A stretch of DNA of 64,000 bases from Vibrio fluminensis. Lineage in GTDB: Bacteria; Pseudomonadota; Gammaproteobacteria; Enterobacterales; Vibrionaceae. Of the stretch, positions 53,598 to 63,325 are shown in pieces. Under the pieces are notes generated by a model. The model was not told the DNA's origin. It searched no databases and saw only the letters and a program-made list of their open reading frames with translations. Position numbers and translations under genes: made by a program. The stretch lies in the NCBI RefSeq assembly GCF_015278125.1, contig NZ_JADILO010000009.1, positions 1 through 64,000 on the forward strand, given 5' to 3'. Numbering within the stretch: the first letter of the stretch is position 1; every line of letters starts with the position of its first letter.

Positions 53598-54701
53598 TTA
53601 TTCCTTATTGTGGTGATTAGTTGGATGCAAAAAAAGAAAACCTAAATCGCCGCCTAAACGAGTTGAGCGTAGATTGGTTGATATATCGATTACTTCACGA
53701 ATTTGCTTCTCCTGTGCAGGAGAATAGGTTAGGTAGGCCGCGAGCCAAGCGCTGCGTCCGTTTATAGTTATGTCGGAATCGACTTGTTTAACGCCGGTCT
53801 CTAATTCGAAGATAGGTGTCCCGGTTGCATGGATGAATAGATTGTCTGCCAGCAATTCAAGAGACGGTCTATGAGCGCTGAAGGTGTCAGGGTTATTCAC
53901 ATTAATAAATAACCCTAGCATGGCCAAAGGTTGCATCGCATAGTTGTGATAATTGGCTGCCCTTTGGCTTCTTTTTAACTCATTAGGCAAAAAGCCTCGG
54001 TCGTCGATTTGTTGTGTTGCGTAGACAAAGCGTCCTTCGGCCCAACGATATAACTTAGTATCGTTAAGTACAGCCGCTGAAGCCATAACTGCCCATGCAG
54101 CCCAGTAGTCATGGTTATTTATTTGAGAAGCTTTGCGATTGGAATAATCAATGGTGACTTGATTTGCCAATATCGAAATCCACTTTTTGATATCCTGATC
54201 TTGTTGTTGGTCAACGATTGTTGAATGGTTAGTGATGACTTTCAAATAGTTACTGGCAATTGAAGCTAGCGCCCATTTTTTGACTGCTTTTCCTACGTAG
54301 TTCTCATCTTTGCTTGTTGCCAAAGAACTGTACTTAGACCAGTTGGTAAGATTGTCTAGATAGCATTTTAGATCTTCCTCGGTAGGCGATTTCACTAGTC
54401 GATCAGCGAGCTTGGTCATGTGTGAGTTAAACCGATTTATACCAAAAGTATCTTGTCTATATTTTTCATCCAAACTCGCGATAACATGACTTTTTTCTGG
54501 GTCACTTTTACGGTATTTGCTGTAAAACACCATGGAACCTTGATAGGGCGGTAGGGTAGTACAAGTGACGTCTTTTGTTCTTATAGGTGCAGCGGTAACA
54601 AAATAGTCAGTAGGGAGGGCGACATTTTCAATGCTTGCTTCAGTTGCACAAGCTGACACTAAAAGTGATACAAAAATTAATTGACCCTGTCCCCATCTCA
54701 T
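53598..54701 (-). CDS. algL: Poly(beta-D-mannuronate) lyase, predicted lipoprotein
   Basis: 367 residues from the ATG at 54701, which overlaps the algX stop (ATGA). PL5 alginate lyase: PPYQGSMVFYSKY, KKWALASI, INNHDYWAAWAVMASA (NNH-x-YW active-site motif), GFLPNELKRSQRAANYHNYA, and RLGGDLGF. A lipobox VSAC puts Cys18 at the mature end, so it looks membrane-anchored; the Pseudomonas enzyme is soluble. It clears or trims polymer in the periplasm during export. Confidence 0.93.
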   Translation of the reverse strand: MRWGQGQLIFVSLLVSACATEASIENVALPTDYFVTAAPIRTKDVTCTTLPPYQGSMVFYSKYRKSDPEKSHVIASLDEKYRQDTFGINRFNSHMTKLADRLVKSPTEEDLKCYLDNLTNWSKYSSLATSKDENYVGKAVKKWALASIASNYLKVITNHSTIVDQQQDQDIKKWISILANQVTIDYSNRKASQINNHDYWAAWAVMASAAVLNDTKLYRWAEGRFVYATQQIDDRGFLPNELKRSQRAANYHNYAMQPLAMLGLFINVNNPDTFSAHRPSLELLADNLFIHATGTPIFELETGVKQVDSDITINGRSAWLAAYLTYSPAQEKQIREVIDISTNLRSTRLGGDLGFLFLHPTNHHNKE

Positions 54702-56068
54702 GATGCATTTCCTCCAACAGTTGACAAGCAAACAGAGCCATTAATTTGTGTGATAGGTTGCGAGTTTGACTCGACGTCAAGTAGGTCAACAGCAAGGATT
54801 CTCCCCAGTTCATCAGATTGTTTCTGAGCCAGCTCAAATACAAAGCGACCATTCTTGTGTCTATTACGAGTAGAGCTTAAGTAGACTTTCGTTTTATGCC
54901 CCGATTCATGCCAGATCAGTAGCTTAAGTGACTTGGTATCCGAGACGTCGGTTTGTAGATCCACAGTCAATTGAGATGGGTAGTAATTTAGAAGGTTTGG
55001 TGAAAAAATCAGTTCTTTTTTATGTCGATCGTGAATAGTTGAAGAAAAACTATTTAGTTTCTGTTGTTTATTACAGCCATCGTTGACCATCGGTATTAGG
55101 TGCTTCAAGGTCTCATGATCTGTGGGGTTATAATAGGAGAGCAGCTCCCAAATTATGATTTTATGTGTCGAATTACTTTCGTCATTTGCCTGAAGTAGTT
55201 CTAACCATGCGCCATACTCCCCCCCACCACTAACTGCTAGGTTTGTGACATCTCGTTGCAGTGCTTCTTTTAAAAATCCTTCGAAGTTAAACAATGGTAC
55301 TTTCGAGTAACTGGTACCCAGCATATAAATATCTGGTTCGCTAGTATCAAATAGATCTAGCTCAGCCTTTGAGGCTGTTTCGTAGCGAATGCTTGATTCG
55401 TCGATGAAAGAATAACCACAAACCGACTTTAGTACTCGATTGAACGTTGATTTGGATAACTGGCTTTCACCAACTTGCTTCGTGATAAATTCGATATCGG
55501 ATTTTGGCAACTGGTCTAAAATACCGCTTGTCTGGAGATACTCTTTGATTGCATATGCAGCATGCCTTGCTCCCTCAGGCCGCCAATGAACGTCTCTTTG
55601 AAAAAAGTAACTTGGTTTAACATCATCAATACCTCGAGATAGATCAGGTGCATGAATACCTGATTGTCGGAACAGTTTGATGATAGATTGGTATCGTTTA
55701 TGTAGTTCTTGTTTTGAAGCATATTCACCATTGCTCCAACGATCGTGTTCCAACGTTCTTGGCGGTGCTAGCGCTAAAACTATGGTTGCATTAAAACGCG
55801 CTTCTACGCTATTAATGAATCGTTTGAATTCTAGAACGCTTTCTTGATCAATTTCTTGGGAGAGCTCTCGCTGTCCCCCGGTCATCCAAATTCCGGCCCT
55901 AGTATCTAACACCAGTGGATACATATATTTTGTATACTGGGTGTTGTAGTTTTCTTGATACTGAGCAGCCGAACACAGTTCTTGGACAAGTTCGGCATTA
56001 TATTTCGGCGTCGCAATACACTGAAAACTTGCTAATAATAGAAACAGTAAAAGACTTGATGTTCTCAT
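54698..56068 (-). CDS. algX: Alginate O-acetyltransferase AlgX
   Basis: 456 residues from the ATG at 56068 (a GTG three codons earlier is possible). Signal peptide ending near CIATP. SGNH/AlgX-N domain with the Asp-x-His pair in RDVHWRPEGARH (~159/161) and the nucleophile Ser in LGTSYSKVPLF (~253). The last ~120 residues are a beta-rich region like the carbohydrate-binding module of AlgX. It transfers acetyl to mannuronate in the periplasm. Three bases after the algF stop. Confidence 0.9.
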   Translation of the reverse strand: MRTSSLLLFLLLASFQCIATPKYNAELVQELCSAAQYQENYNTQYTKYMYPLVLDTRAGIWMTGGQRELSQEIDQESVLEFKRFINSVEARFNATIVLALAPPRTLEHDRWSNGEYASKQELHKRYQSIIKLFRQSGIHAPDLSRGIDDVKPSYFFQRDVHWRPEGARHAAYAIKEYLQTSGILDQLPKSDIEFITKQVGESQLSKSTFNRVLKSVCGYSFIDESSIRYETASKAELDLFDTSEPDIYMLGTSYSKVPLFNFEGFLKEALQRDVTNLAVSGGGEYGAWLELLQANDESNSTHKIIIWELLSYYNPTDHETLKHLIPMVNDGCNKQQKLNSFSSTIHDRHKKELIFSPNLLNYYPSQLTVDLQTDVSDTKSLKLLIWHESGHKTKVYLSSTRNRHKNGRFVFELAQKQSDELGRILAVDLLDVESNSQPITQINGSVCLSTVGGNAS

Positions 56069-56070
56069 TG

Positions 56071-56685
56071 TTACCACTCAGAGTTTGATGTTAGTGCTTT
56101 AGTCCCCAAAGCCGTGTTGAAGGTGATGATATCGCTAGAAAAACCACGCTTCATCGACACTCCATTTACGTCAGCCACGATAGCTTGATTGTCGTTCTTA
56201 ACAACGAAGTTGAGTTTCATCGGGTTAACATCACGTTCGATGGCTTGATATTTACCTAACTGTTCAAACACCGACTTGTTGTTTTGTGTAGTCAGTGACA
56301 ATGGCTGTTCTGAAAGATTTAAGAACGCAATACGGGCAGATTTCTTGCTCGTATTCTTAGCTTGTTCTACAAAACGAATTTGGTTGTCTTGTATAAACAG
56401 GGTGTACTTGTGATTACTTGGAATGGTTATTTCTTTCTCAGTTACGCCGATTGATATTTGGTAACTGCCGGCATCGAGAGCAATATAAGGAGAGACTGAA
56501 TACGCATCAGTGGACCTTGTTTTCTTACCGTTAATTTGTAGTGTCTGCTTGGTATTTGCAGTATTGACTAAGCGAACAAAACTTGAATCCTTGTTCGGTT
56601 TAGGATCATACAGAGCGGCATCGTTCGCGGACAATTGTGAGCTGAAGAATAGACTTAACGTAATAATAGCGTTGACAAATTTCAT
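56071..56685 (-). CDS. algF: Alginate O-acetylation protein AlgF
   Basis: 204 residues from the ATG at 56685, which overlaps the algJ stop (ATGA); the longer frame to 56751 lies in algJ. Signal peptide (LSLFFSSQLSANDA). The mature part begins ALYDPKPNKDSSFVRLVN, like the AlgF N-terminus, followed by two beta-sandwich-like repeats. AlgF is needed for acetylation, perhaps as an adaptor between AlgJ and AlgX. The gene is recognised from pattern and context rather than catalytic motifs. Confidence 0.85.
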   Translation of the reverse strand: MKFVNAIITLSLFFSSQLSANDAALYDPKPNKDSSFVRLVNTANTKQTLQINGKKTRSTDAYSVSPYIALDAGSYQISIGVTEKEITIPSNHKYTLFIQDNQIRFVEQAKNTSKKSARIAFLNLSEQPLSLTTQNNKSVFEQLGKYQAIERDVNPMKLNFVVKNDNQAIVADVNGVSMKRGFSSDIITFNTALGTKALTSNSEW

Positions 56686-57734
56686 GAGTGATCTCCTTGC
56701 GTACTCATATGGAATTGTTGGGATTCGAAATAACGGATGGGTATTTCCCAAACGATGGTTTTTACACCACCATCCAGTAGTGAAGCGTCACTGAGAACGC
56801 TTTGCATTGGTTGAAATGGGCCTTCCCCTTCAACGGACATATCTATCAAGTCTTGACTGGCTGCTTCTCGCAGGAAACCGGGAAAGTTCCAATTTGGATT
56901 GGCGCTATAACTCGTGCCAACTAACAACAGTTGAGGGATAGCAGGCTCACCAAATAGGTCCTCTTCATTGTTTGACTCTTTAGCGGTGGTATAGAGAGGT
57001 AAACTATCCGGAGAAGGGCCTAAGGTACTAAAATGTGGGGATACAGGAATAAAGTTGAGGAGATCTCCTCGTAATTCTTGAGTTTCCACTAACTGCGATA
57101 GGTAGGGCGTATTGCCCTTGCTTAGCAATTGATTCGCGACAGTAGTTGCTGCGATTTTTGCTCCGATAGGGCTCCAATGCGTATCGGTTTTCAAATAGAG
57201 TAGAGAGTTATCGCTGTGGTCATAAAAGACAGAAAAGAGGTCGATGTAATCGACCTTGATTGCATCCAAGGATTGCGTCACTTCAGACCTTAAATGTTTC
57301 CCTCTGAAGTGTTGTTGAGGAGCGTAGCGATGATATATTTCGGCTTTTTCTGGAATAAGGACAATTTTTAGCTCGATATCATGCTTTTGAAGTGTTTTGG
57401 CTGTGCTTTGAATAAAGTCTATATTGTCATTAAGTCTTGATTCAGATGGAAGTTCGTATTCTTCGTTGCTAAACAACCAACCGTTCTCACCCACTTTTAC
57501 CCCTTTCATGCCTTCGTGTAACAAGACATAGTCAAGCATTGCCCAAAGGTTCTTGGACCACTCGGATAGAATGGAGCTCTCGTCGTACGATGATTCCCAA
57601 GCTCGCGTTCGCTCGCCATTGAATATATCGCCTTCAACAGATTGCTCTGATGATTGGTATAAGTTGCCAACGCAAACTATGCCGATAAACAGTAAGAAAG
57701 CGATGGATGAAAACTTGAGATACAGATCTTTCAT
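56682..57734 (-). CDS. algJ: Alginate O-acetyltransferase AlgJ
   Basis: About 350 residues. Start chosen at the ATG 57734, six bases after GAGG; the adjoining ATG at 57737 is possible. N-terminal membrane anchor, then an SGNH-like AlgJ domain: NGWLFSNEEY, LKTDTHWSPIGAK (Asp/His ~184/186), and VGTSYSANPNWNFPGFL (Ser ~275). It shuttles acetyl groups from AlgI to the polymer-modifying machinery in the periplasm. The first codons overlap the end of algI; the stop overlaps algF. Confidence 0.9.
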   Translation of the reverse strand: MKDLYLKFSSIAFLLFIGIVCVGNLYQSSEQSVEGDIFNGERTRAWESSYDESSILSEWSKNLWAMLDYVLLHEGMKGVKVGENGWLFSNEEYELPSESRLNDNIDFIQSTAKTLQKHDIELKIVLIPEKAEIYHRYAPQQHFRGKHLRSEVTQSLDAIKVDYIDLFSVFYDHSDNSLLYLKTDTHWSPIGAKIAATTVANQLLSKGNTPYLSQLVETQELRGDLLNFIPVSPHFSTLGPSPDSLPLYTTAKESNNEEDLFGEPAIPQLLLVGTSYSANPNWNFPGFLREAASQDLIDMSVEGEGPFQPMQSVLSDASLLDGGVKTIVWEIPIRYFESQQFHMSTQGDHS

Positions 57735-57742
57735 CATTAACC

Positions 57743-59146
57743 TCAAAACTGGAAGTAAAGGAAAGGTGAATAGGCTGACGCCACTAATTTGCTTACAGAT
57801 AAAGCAAACAAACTGAACACTAACGTTGGTTTAATCAGACTTGGCAGGGCAATAGAACGCTGACTAAAGCGCGTGACGACGTTTTCAAATAGGACATAGC
57901 TAAGACCGATGCTTAAAAAGCATATCGCGCGGTAAGAAGGGTTAGTTTGCGAGTTTGCGCCCTCCATAGCTGAAAAATCAAACATAATGGAGTAGTAATA
58001 GAAAGCTTGCCCAACGTCGTTGGCTCGAAATGCTACCCAACCAATGATGACGATTAACATCGTTGTGATAAGACGAAATAACTTAAGGTTATCCTTGTTT
58101 GACCATCCTGTTAGCCTTTCCAATGCCAGTACAGTACCGTGTAACGCCCCCCAAAATATGAATGTCCAGTTTGCACCATGCCAAAGTCCGCCCAGTAGCA
58201 TGGTAAGAAGTAGGTTTCGATAGGTCAGTAAGCTACTACCGCGACTTCCACCCAGTGGGATATAAAGATAATCTCTTAGCCAAGTAGAAAGGCTTATGTG
58301 CCAGCGACGCCAGAATTCTGTGATACTTAAACTCACATAAGGGCGGTTGAAATTTTGGATGAAGCGAAATCCCATCATCAACCCTAAGCCACAGGCCATA
58401 TCACTGTAACCAGAAAAATCAAAGTAGAGTTGAATGGAATAGGCTATTGCTCCTAGCCAAGCATCATAAAATGAGGGTTCCGCGAGTAAAAAGCTCTCAT
58501 CTGCGATTGTTGCAACCGAGTCCGCTATCAGCACTTTTTTGATAAAGCCAATCATAAAGAGCAGCACACCCTCACCAAATAGCGCGAGGCTATGTGTACG
58601 AGAGGCAAATTGGTCAGCGATGTCTTTATAGCGTAGAACGGGGCCTGCGATTAGCTGTGGAAACAGGGCGATGAATGCGGCAAAGTCAACTAGACGCTTT
58701 GTGACAGGTACATCTTTTCTATAGACATCGACCACATAACTGATGGCTTGGAAAATATAGAAAGATATGCCAATTGGTAGAATAACATTCGCAAGTGGAA
58801 GTGGGCTTGCTCCTAAGGTTAAAAGGATGCTATTTAAGCTATCAATCCCAAAGTCGGCATATTTGAAATAAGCCAGAGTTGATAAATTGCCACCAATCGC
58901 GAGCGTTAGCCATCGTTTAGCTTTTTTTCTATCCGTATCATTATGTTGTGCAATTTTAAGCGCCAGCCAATAGTTCCACAGCGTCACAGTGATAAATAAG
59001 GCTAGAAAATCAACACGCCACCATGCGTAAAAACTATAGCTGCCTAGTAAGATCACCCAAGATTTATACCGAAAAGGAACGACATAATAGATGGCTAAGT
59101 AAATCGGCAAGAATAGAAATAGAAATACAGACGAAGAAAAGACCAT
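57743..59146 (-). CDS. algI: Alginate O-acetyl carrier AlgI (MBOAT family)
   Basis: 467 residues, about ten helices, almost colinear with Pseudomonas AlgI: MVFSSSVFLFLFLP, YSFYAWWRVDFLAL, YFKYADFGIDSLN, LPIGISFYIFQAISY, DFSGYSDMACGLGLMMGF, SITEFWRRWHISLSTWLRDY, and GGLWHGANWTF with the catalytic His. It moves acetyl across the inner membrane to AlgJ/AlgX. Three bases after the algG stop. Confidence 0.96.
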   Translation of the reverse strand: MVFSSSVFLFLFLPIYLAIYYVVPFRYKSWVILLGSYSFYAWWRVDFLALFITVTLWNYWLALKIAQHNDTDRKKAKRWLTLAIGGNLSTLAYFKYADFGIDSLNSILLTLGASPLPLANVILPIGISFYIFQAISYVVDVYRKDVPVTKRLVDFAAFIALFPQLIAGPVLRYKDIADQFASRTHSLALFGEGVLLFMIGFIKKVLIADSVATIADESFLLAEPSFYDAWLGAIAYSIQLYFDFSGYSDMACGLGLMMGFRFIQNFNRPYVSLSITEFWRRWHISLSTWLRDYLYIPLGGSRGSSLLTYRNLLLTMLLGGLWHGANWTFIFWGALHGTVLALERLTGWSNKDNLKLFRLITTMLIVIIGWVAFRANDVGQAFYYYSIMFDFSAMEGANSQTNPSYRAICFLSIGLSYVLFENVVTRFSQRSIALPSLIKPTLVFSLFALSVSKLVASAYSPFLYFQF

Positions 59147-59149
59147 AAA

Positions 59150-60652
59150 TCAATCCTTAGCTCTTTGAATTTGAAGCGCTGTCGATTCGGCAGTGGTTTC
59201 TGAATAGGCTTCAAAGAAGGGCTTCAGCTCGCCAAGGAAGTTGACGTTGTAGCTACTGCCGTTTTCACCTAGCGCGATCTCACCAATGGTGGCGTATTCG
59301 AAGTTTGTTGCATTAATTGCAGCACTTTTGTTGGCGACTATGCTGCCGCCAGAGGTAGTAAATGAAACCTTGGCTGTAAACGGGTCTAAGGTTAGATCGC
59401 GGTGAGTGTGTTCAGATAGATCGTTAGTATGTCCGTAGAGGCCTGCACCGCCATTGGCTAGTAGGGTATTGTCGAGTACGGCAATATTTTGGCTGTTCCG
59501 AAGATTAATACCATGCTCTTTGTTGTTGTATACGAGATTATTAACGATGAAATTGTTGTTACTTTCTTGCAATGTGATGCCATCACCACCATTGTCGAAG
59601 GCGCGATTATTTGCCACAACATTATTGATAGATGAACGATCGAGCATGATACCTGAACGCTTATTATTGAAGCTTATGTTGTCAAAAATAAAACTATTGT
59701 TCACTTCTCGAGAGACAATAATCCCGTGTTTTTGCAGAGTCCCATGAGTCACGTTTTTCGCGATGATCAGTCGTTCTGAATAATCGTGCGGGTCGATCCC
59801 GTAGACGATGTTGTCTATGTATTCATTCCCTAGAATTACGACGTCTTCTGCCTTGTAGCAATAGAAGCCATAGTAGATGTCGATGAACTTGTTATTCATT
59901 AAAACACCCGTTGAACGTGTGTTTTCAATCCAAGGCATTTTGTTTAACTCTTGTTCACTTAATTTTTGTGAAGCAAGAGAGATACCGTATGCTTTCGTTC
60001 GGAAATAACCTAAGCTTTCAAAGGTGGAATTGTAGAAATAGGTTTCGGATCCATTCCAGACGCTATAAAACGCTCTGTAATCACTTTTCTCGCCAGTCCA
60101 ATAGGATGGGCTATTTGTAGATTCACGCCATGAGCTTACTGTTGCTCCTAGGATGTAAAACTCTCCTCCTCCAACTAAGAAGGTGCGTCGTTCTTCTGAG
60201 AGCCTTAGCTCTTCACCCACATTAATTAGGATAGCTGCATTGCCTCTTACCACAATAGGGTATCGTGCAAGATAGGTGTTTGGTTTGTTCTTATCTTTAA
60301 CTAGTGCTTGAGGAAACTTCGTTGAGATATCATCTAAGGTCGCCAAGCCATCTTCAATTATAAGAACTTGTGGTATCGCGCCTTGAGCTTTAGCTTGCAA
60401 TGCCATATCGGTAATTAACTGGAAACGCCTCAATAATCCTTGTTCTGGTAGTCGCTGTAGAGAAATATCAGCCTGATGAGACCATCTAGATAATTTCTCA
60501 TCAAAAAATGCTTGTTTGTATTTAGAAAGATCAGGCAATAGCGGCACAGTTTGCGTAGGGGGGGCTACTTGATTGCTTGAGTATTGATTGTGTTGTTCTG
60601 CAACAGCGCAGAATGGCAATAAGCAAGAGACGAATAGTGTTAATTTTAACAT
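59150..60652 (-). CDS. algG: Mannuronan C5-epimerase AlgG
   Basis: 500 residues with a signal peptide. A right-handed beta-helix (CASH/parallel repeat) shows repeated NN-x-V/I patterns (e.g. SNNNFIVNNLVYNN, RSGIMLDRSSINNVVANN). The catalytic DPHD motif is at 287-290 in GIDPHDYSERL. It converts mannuronate to guluronate in the polymer within the periplasm. Eight bases after algE. Confidence 0.95.
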   Translation of the reverse strand: MLKLTLFVSCLLPFCAVAEQHNQYSSNQVAPPTQTVPLLPDLSKYKQAFFDEKLSRWSHQADISLQRLPEQGLLRRFQLITDMALQAKAQGAIPQVLIIEDGLATLDDISTKFPQALVKDKNKPNTYLARYPIVVRGNAAILINVGEELRLSEERRTFLVGGGEFYILGATVSSWRESTNSPSYWTGEKSDYRAFYSVWNGSETYFYNSTFESLGYFRTKAYGISLASQKLSEQELNKMPWIENTRSTGVLMNNKFIDIYYGFYCYKAEDVVILGNEYIDNIVYGIDPHDYSERLIIAKNVTHGTLQKHGIIVSREVNNSFIFDNISFNNKRSGIMLDRSSINNVVANNRAFDNGGDGITLQESNNNFIVNNLVYNNKEHGINLRNSQNIAVLDNTLLANGGAGLYGHTNDLSEHTHRDLTLDPFTAKVSFTTSGGSIVANKSAAINATNFEYATIGEIALGENGSSYNVNFLGELKPFFEAYSETTAESTALQIQRAKD

Positions 60653-60660
60653 TGTGCCAC

Positions 60661-61995
60661 CTACAGTTTTAAAGTGATATCGAAGCGTAGGCGAGTTTCA
60701 TCTTGAAAATGGTCAAGGGCATCATCAACCATAAAATGAGATGCTCGTATACGCATCACGCTGCCAAGAGAAGTACCAAGGAAGTTGTCACTGCGGTAAG
60801 ACGCTTCTAGATCTAAGCCTGTGCCAAGTGTTTTTTGTCTAGTTTCGCTGTGTAAACGGTGTTGTCGGCGAGATATTGGCGCGGAACTATCGGCTTTTTG
60901 GTAATGCGAAATGGCACCAGTGACAGACCAATCGCTATCAAATGCGTAAGAGGAGAATATCGAACCGGTCACTAAGTTAGATAGATCCGGGTCAAAGGCA
61001 TAGTTAAACTGGTAAAGCGCGTCATTGTTACCGGCATATTTCCCTTTATTCGAGGCGAGTGCGGTTTGAATAAACGTGCTGCTCGCATCTTGGCCACCTT
61101 CACTATAAGCGAATGTGACACCTAGATATAAAGGTACTGATGTAACCTGTGTTCTAATGCCAGCAAGTAGAGCGGTAGCGGAAATGGATCTTTGGCGTAG
61201 CGTACTACTATCAAAGTCAAAAAAACGACCGTTACCAAGTAGTTGAATTGCTTGTAGGTTATAGGCAAATGAACTAGTAGGATCATCTTTGGATAACCAG
61301 TTGTGGCTTAGACCAGCCCCTAACCACCATAGCTCGCCTTCTATTGCGGACGAATAGGTATTAGATACCTCGCTCTCATTGATATCTTTGTACTGTTTTG
61401 TGACGAGTCCTTTTAAACTCCAGTGGTGGTAGGGCATCCAATCACTTTCAATTTCAGCCCACGCATACAGTTTTGATTTCTCTTCTTCTTTGAGGGAAGT
61501 ACTTGAATTAAAACTAGAAAATTTTTGCCCTAAACCAAGTTGCCAATCTACACGAGTACTTTTTACTTGCCATGAAAGAGACTCAATTTCTTCATCAAGC
61601 CAGTATGGCGAAAGTCGATGTCGTTTTAACCCAATGAACAGGCTGTTTTGTTCTAATTGCTGGGCAAAGTCGTATTGCCACCAGAATTCGTTTAGCTTAA
61701 AGACTAAATGATCAGTATCCTCAATGTTAGCTGTCGCACTGTTGTCATCAAATGCGTTATAGACTGATGAATCATTGGTTAGCAGTGCTCTCGCATCTAG
61801 ATACATACGCTGTTGTTCATTTAGTGTGTGGCTAAACTTGGCGATATACTCCGCACTGATAACATCCTTGTCTTTTTCCATCGAGTTTGAGTTAGTCGAC
61901 TGAGTTTCAATGGTTGTTTTAATCGCATGCGCGAAATCTGCATTTGCTTGCGTTGATAAACCAGCGAATAAGATTGCGACGACTGTCAGTCTCAT
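60661..61995 (-). CDS. algE: Outer-membrane alginate export porin AlgE
   Basis: 444 residues: signal peptide (FAGLSTQANA) and a long run of alternating amphipathic strands consistent with an 18-strand barrel, ending RLRFDITLKL. Individual strands such as FWWQYDFAQ and LGVTFAYSEGG fit. Identity rests on size, topology and position between algK and algG more than on motifs. Overlaps algK by four bases (ATGA). Confidence 0.88.
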   Translation of the reverse strand: MRLTVVAILFAGLSTQANADFAHAIKTTIETQSTNSNSMEKDKDVISAEYIAKFSHTLNEQQRMYLDARALLTNDSSVYNAFDDNSATANIEDTDHLVFKLNEFWWQYDFAQQLEQNSLFIGLKRHRLSPYWLDEEIESLSWQVKSTRVDWQLGLGQKFSSFNSSTSLKEEEKSKLYAWAEIESDWMPYHHWSLKGLVTKQYKDINESEVSNTYSSAIEGELWWLGAGLSHNWLSKDDPTSSFAYNLQAIQLLGNGRFFDFDSSTLRQRSISATALLAGIRTQVTSVPLYLGVTFAYSEGGQDASSTFIQTALASNKGKYAGNNDALYQFNYAFDPDLSNLVTGSIFSSYAFDSDWSVTGAISHYQKADSSAPISRRQHRLHSETRQKTLGTGLDLEASYRSDNFLGTSLGSVMRIRASHFMVDDALDHFQDETRLRFDITLKL

Positions 61996-63323
61996 GGTGT
62001 TACGTCCTTACTGTTGTTTTTTTGGCTGGCGATTCTAGCTATTTTTTCTCTTTCAACTAGCTGTTGAACTTGCGCGCTGAAGGAGGTCTTCTCATCAAGA
62101 ACGCTTGGTCGTTCTTTGCCCGAAAGTTCATGATATAAACTGAGAAATGCGTTGGAATAAACAGGGTTAGGGATAATTCCATTGCCATCTTTAAAAGCCT
62201 TGGATAGTGTTAGGTAGGCTTTATCTTGATTACTTCTTGCCGCTTTGATTAACCAATCGACACCGGGTTGAAGATTCTCTTTACCAAGTATTCCTTTTAC
62301 ATAAGTTTCGCCAAGTAGGTACTGAGCTTCTGGAAGAGAGTCAGCTTGATGCCAATGATTTACGGCATTCTGATAACTCTGCTGAACACCTTTTCCCTTT
62401 TGATAGGCTTTACCGATTAGAATATGGGCGGGTGTGTAACCCTGATCAGCGAGTTGTTTTGCCTGGGCAATGATTTCCTGTGTTCGAGGAGACTCTTTGG
62501 GTAAATAGCGATACTCGATGTTTATTGCTTGATACCACAATATAGGGTTATCAGCGCCGGTGATCTGTGCTAACGCGACAAACAGTGAAGAGTTCGGTCC
62601 GCCGTAGCGCTGGCTTCTTGCTAATTGAGCAAGTGAAGCAACTTCTTGATTGTTTAAATCGTCTTGCGTGTATGCCTCTTTAATCTCGCTAATGGCAGCG
62701 AATTTCGATTGTTCGCCTTGATTAGGAACTTGATTAATTACAGCTAACTTATAGCAATTTAACCGATCCTCTTGTGGAGCATTTAAGCAGTATTGATTCA
62801 GGTCGGTATTGATAGCATCAATGGTCGAGAAGTTGGCCGCGTATTTAAGTGCAAGCGATAGATTACCCTCAGCAACCAATTTGTTTAACTCAGGCGCTAG
62901 CTCGTTCACGTCGTAACTGGAGTAGTACCGCTTATAAAAAGAGATCAAGAGTGGCAGGGCATCTTTAGAAGTGTTCTGACGATGCCAGATCTTGCGATAG
63001 AGATCTCCAGTCTCATTCTCTTCAATACTGGCCATTTCAAGCTTTAGTAATCCAAGCTCAGCTTTTGGATATACATCGAGTAGAGAACGGTATAGTTCTT
63101 CCGCGTTTTCTGGTGAATAGGTTTCTTCACGAGGATCGGCGTAAATGGCCGCTAAAGCGAGTTTTGCCTCTAAGTAACCTTCATTTGCTAAGCGACTTAG
63201 AGCATTCTCTGCCTCGGAGCTGTTTCCTTGCTTATGGAGATGTTTTGAATTATTAACATCGTCGATAACGCATCCAGAGAGTAAGCCGCAAGCCAGTAAA
63301 GAGGTTGATAGACGCAAAGACAT
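61992..63323 (-). CDS. algK: Alginate export lipoprotein AlgK (Sel1/TPR repeats)
   Basis: 443 residues. A lipobox LSGC gives a lipidated Cys near residue 18. The body is made of Sel1/TPR helical repeats (AKLALAAIYADP, ARSQRYGGPNSSLFVALAQ, PAHILIGKAYQKGKGVQQSY, AQYLLGETYVKGILG). AlgK is the outer-membrane scaffold that places AlgE and joins it to Alg44/AlgX. Two bases after alg44. Confidence 0.92.
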   Translation of the reverse strand: MSLRLSTSLLACGLLSGCVIDDVNNSKHLHKQGNSSEAENALSRLANEGYLEAKLALAAIYADPREETYSPENAEELYRSLLDVYPKAELGLLKLEMASIEENETGDLYRKIWHRQNTSKDALPLLISFYKRYYSSYDVNELAPELNKLVAEGNLSLALKYAANFSTIDAINTDLNQYCLNAPQEDRLNCYKLAVINQVPNQGEQSKFAAISEIKEAYTQDDLNNQEVASLAQLARSQRYGGPNSSLFVALAQITGADNPILWYQAINIEYRYLPKESPRTQEIIAQAKQLADQGYTPAHILIGKAYQKGKGVQQSYQNAVNHWHQADSLPEAQYLLGETYVKGILGKENLQPGVDWLIKAARSNQDKAYLTLSKAFKDGNGIIPNPVYSNAFLSLYHELSGKERPSVLDEKTSFSAQVQQLVEREKIARIASQKNNSKDVTP

Positions 63324-63325
63324 AC

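Noticed and set aside
53598..54701. Alginate degradation locus, because of the lyase
   Set aside because: A single PL5 lyase among export and acetylation genes is the normal biosynthetic layout; no other lyase, oligoalginate transporter or uronate catabolic genes are here.
56071..59146. Cellulose acetylation (wss) rather than alginate acetylation genes
   Set aside because: AlgG epimerase, AlgL lyase, AlgK and AlgA are in the same operon and AlgI matches Pseudomonas AlgI closely.
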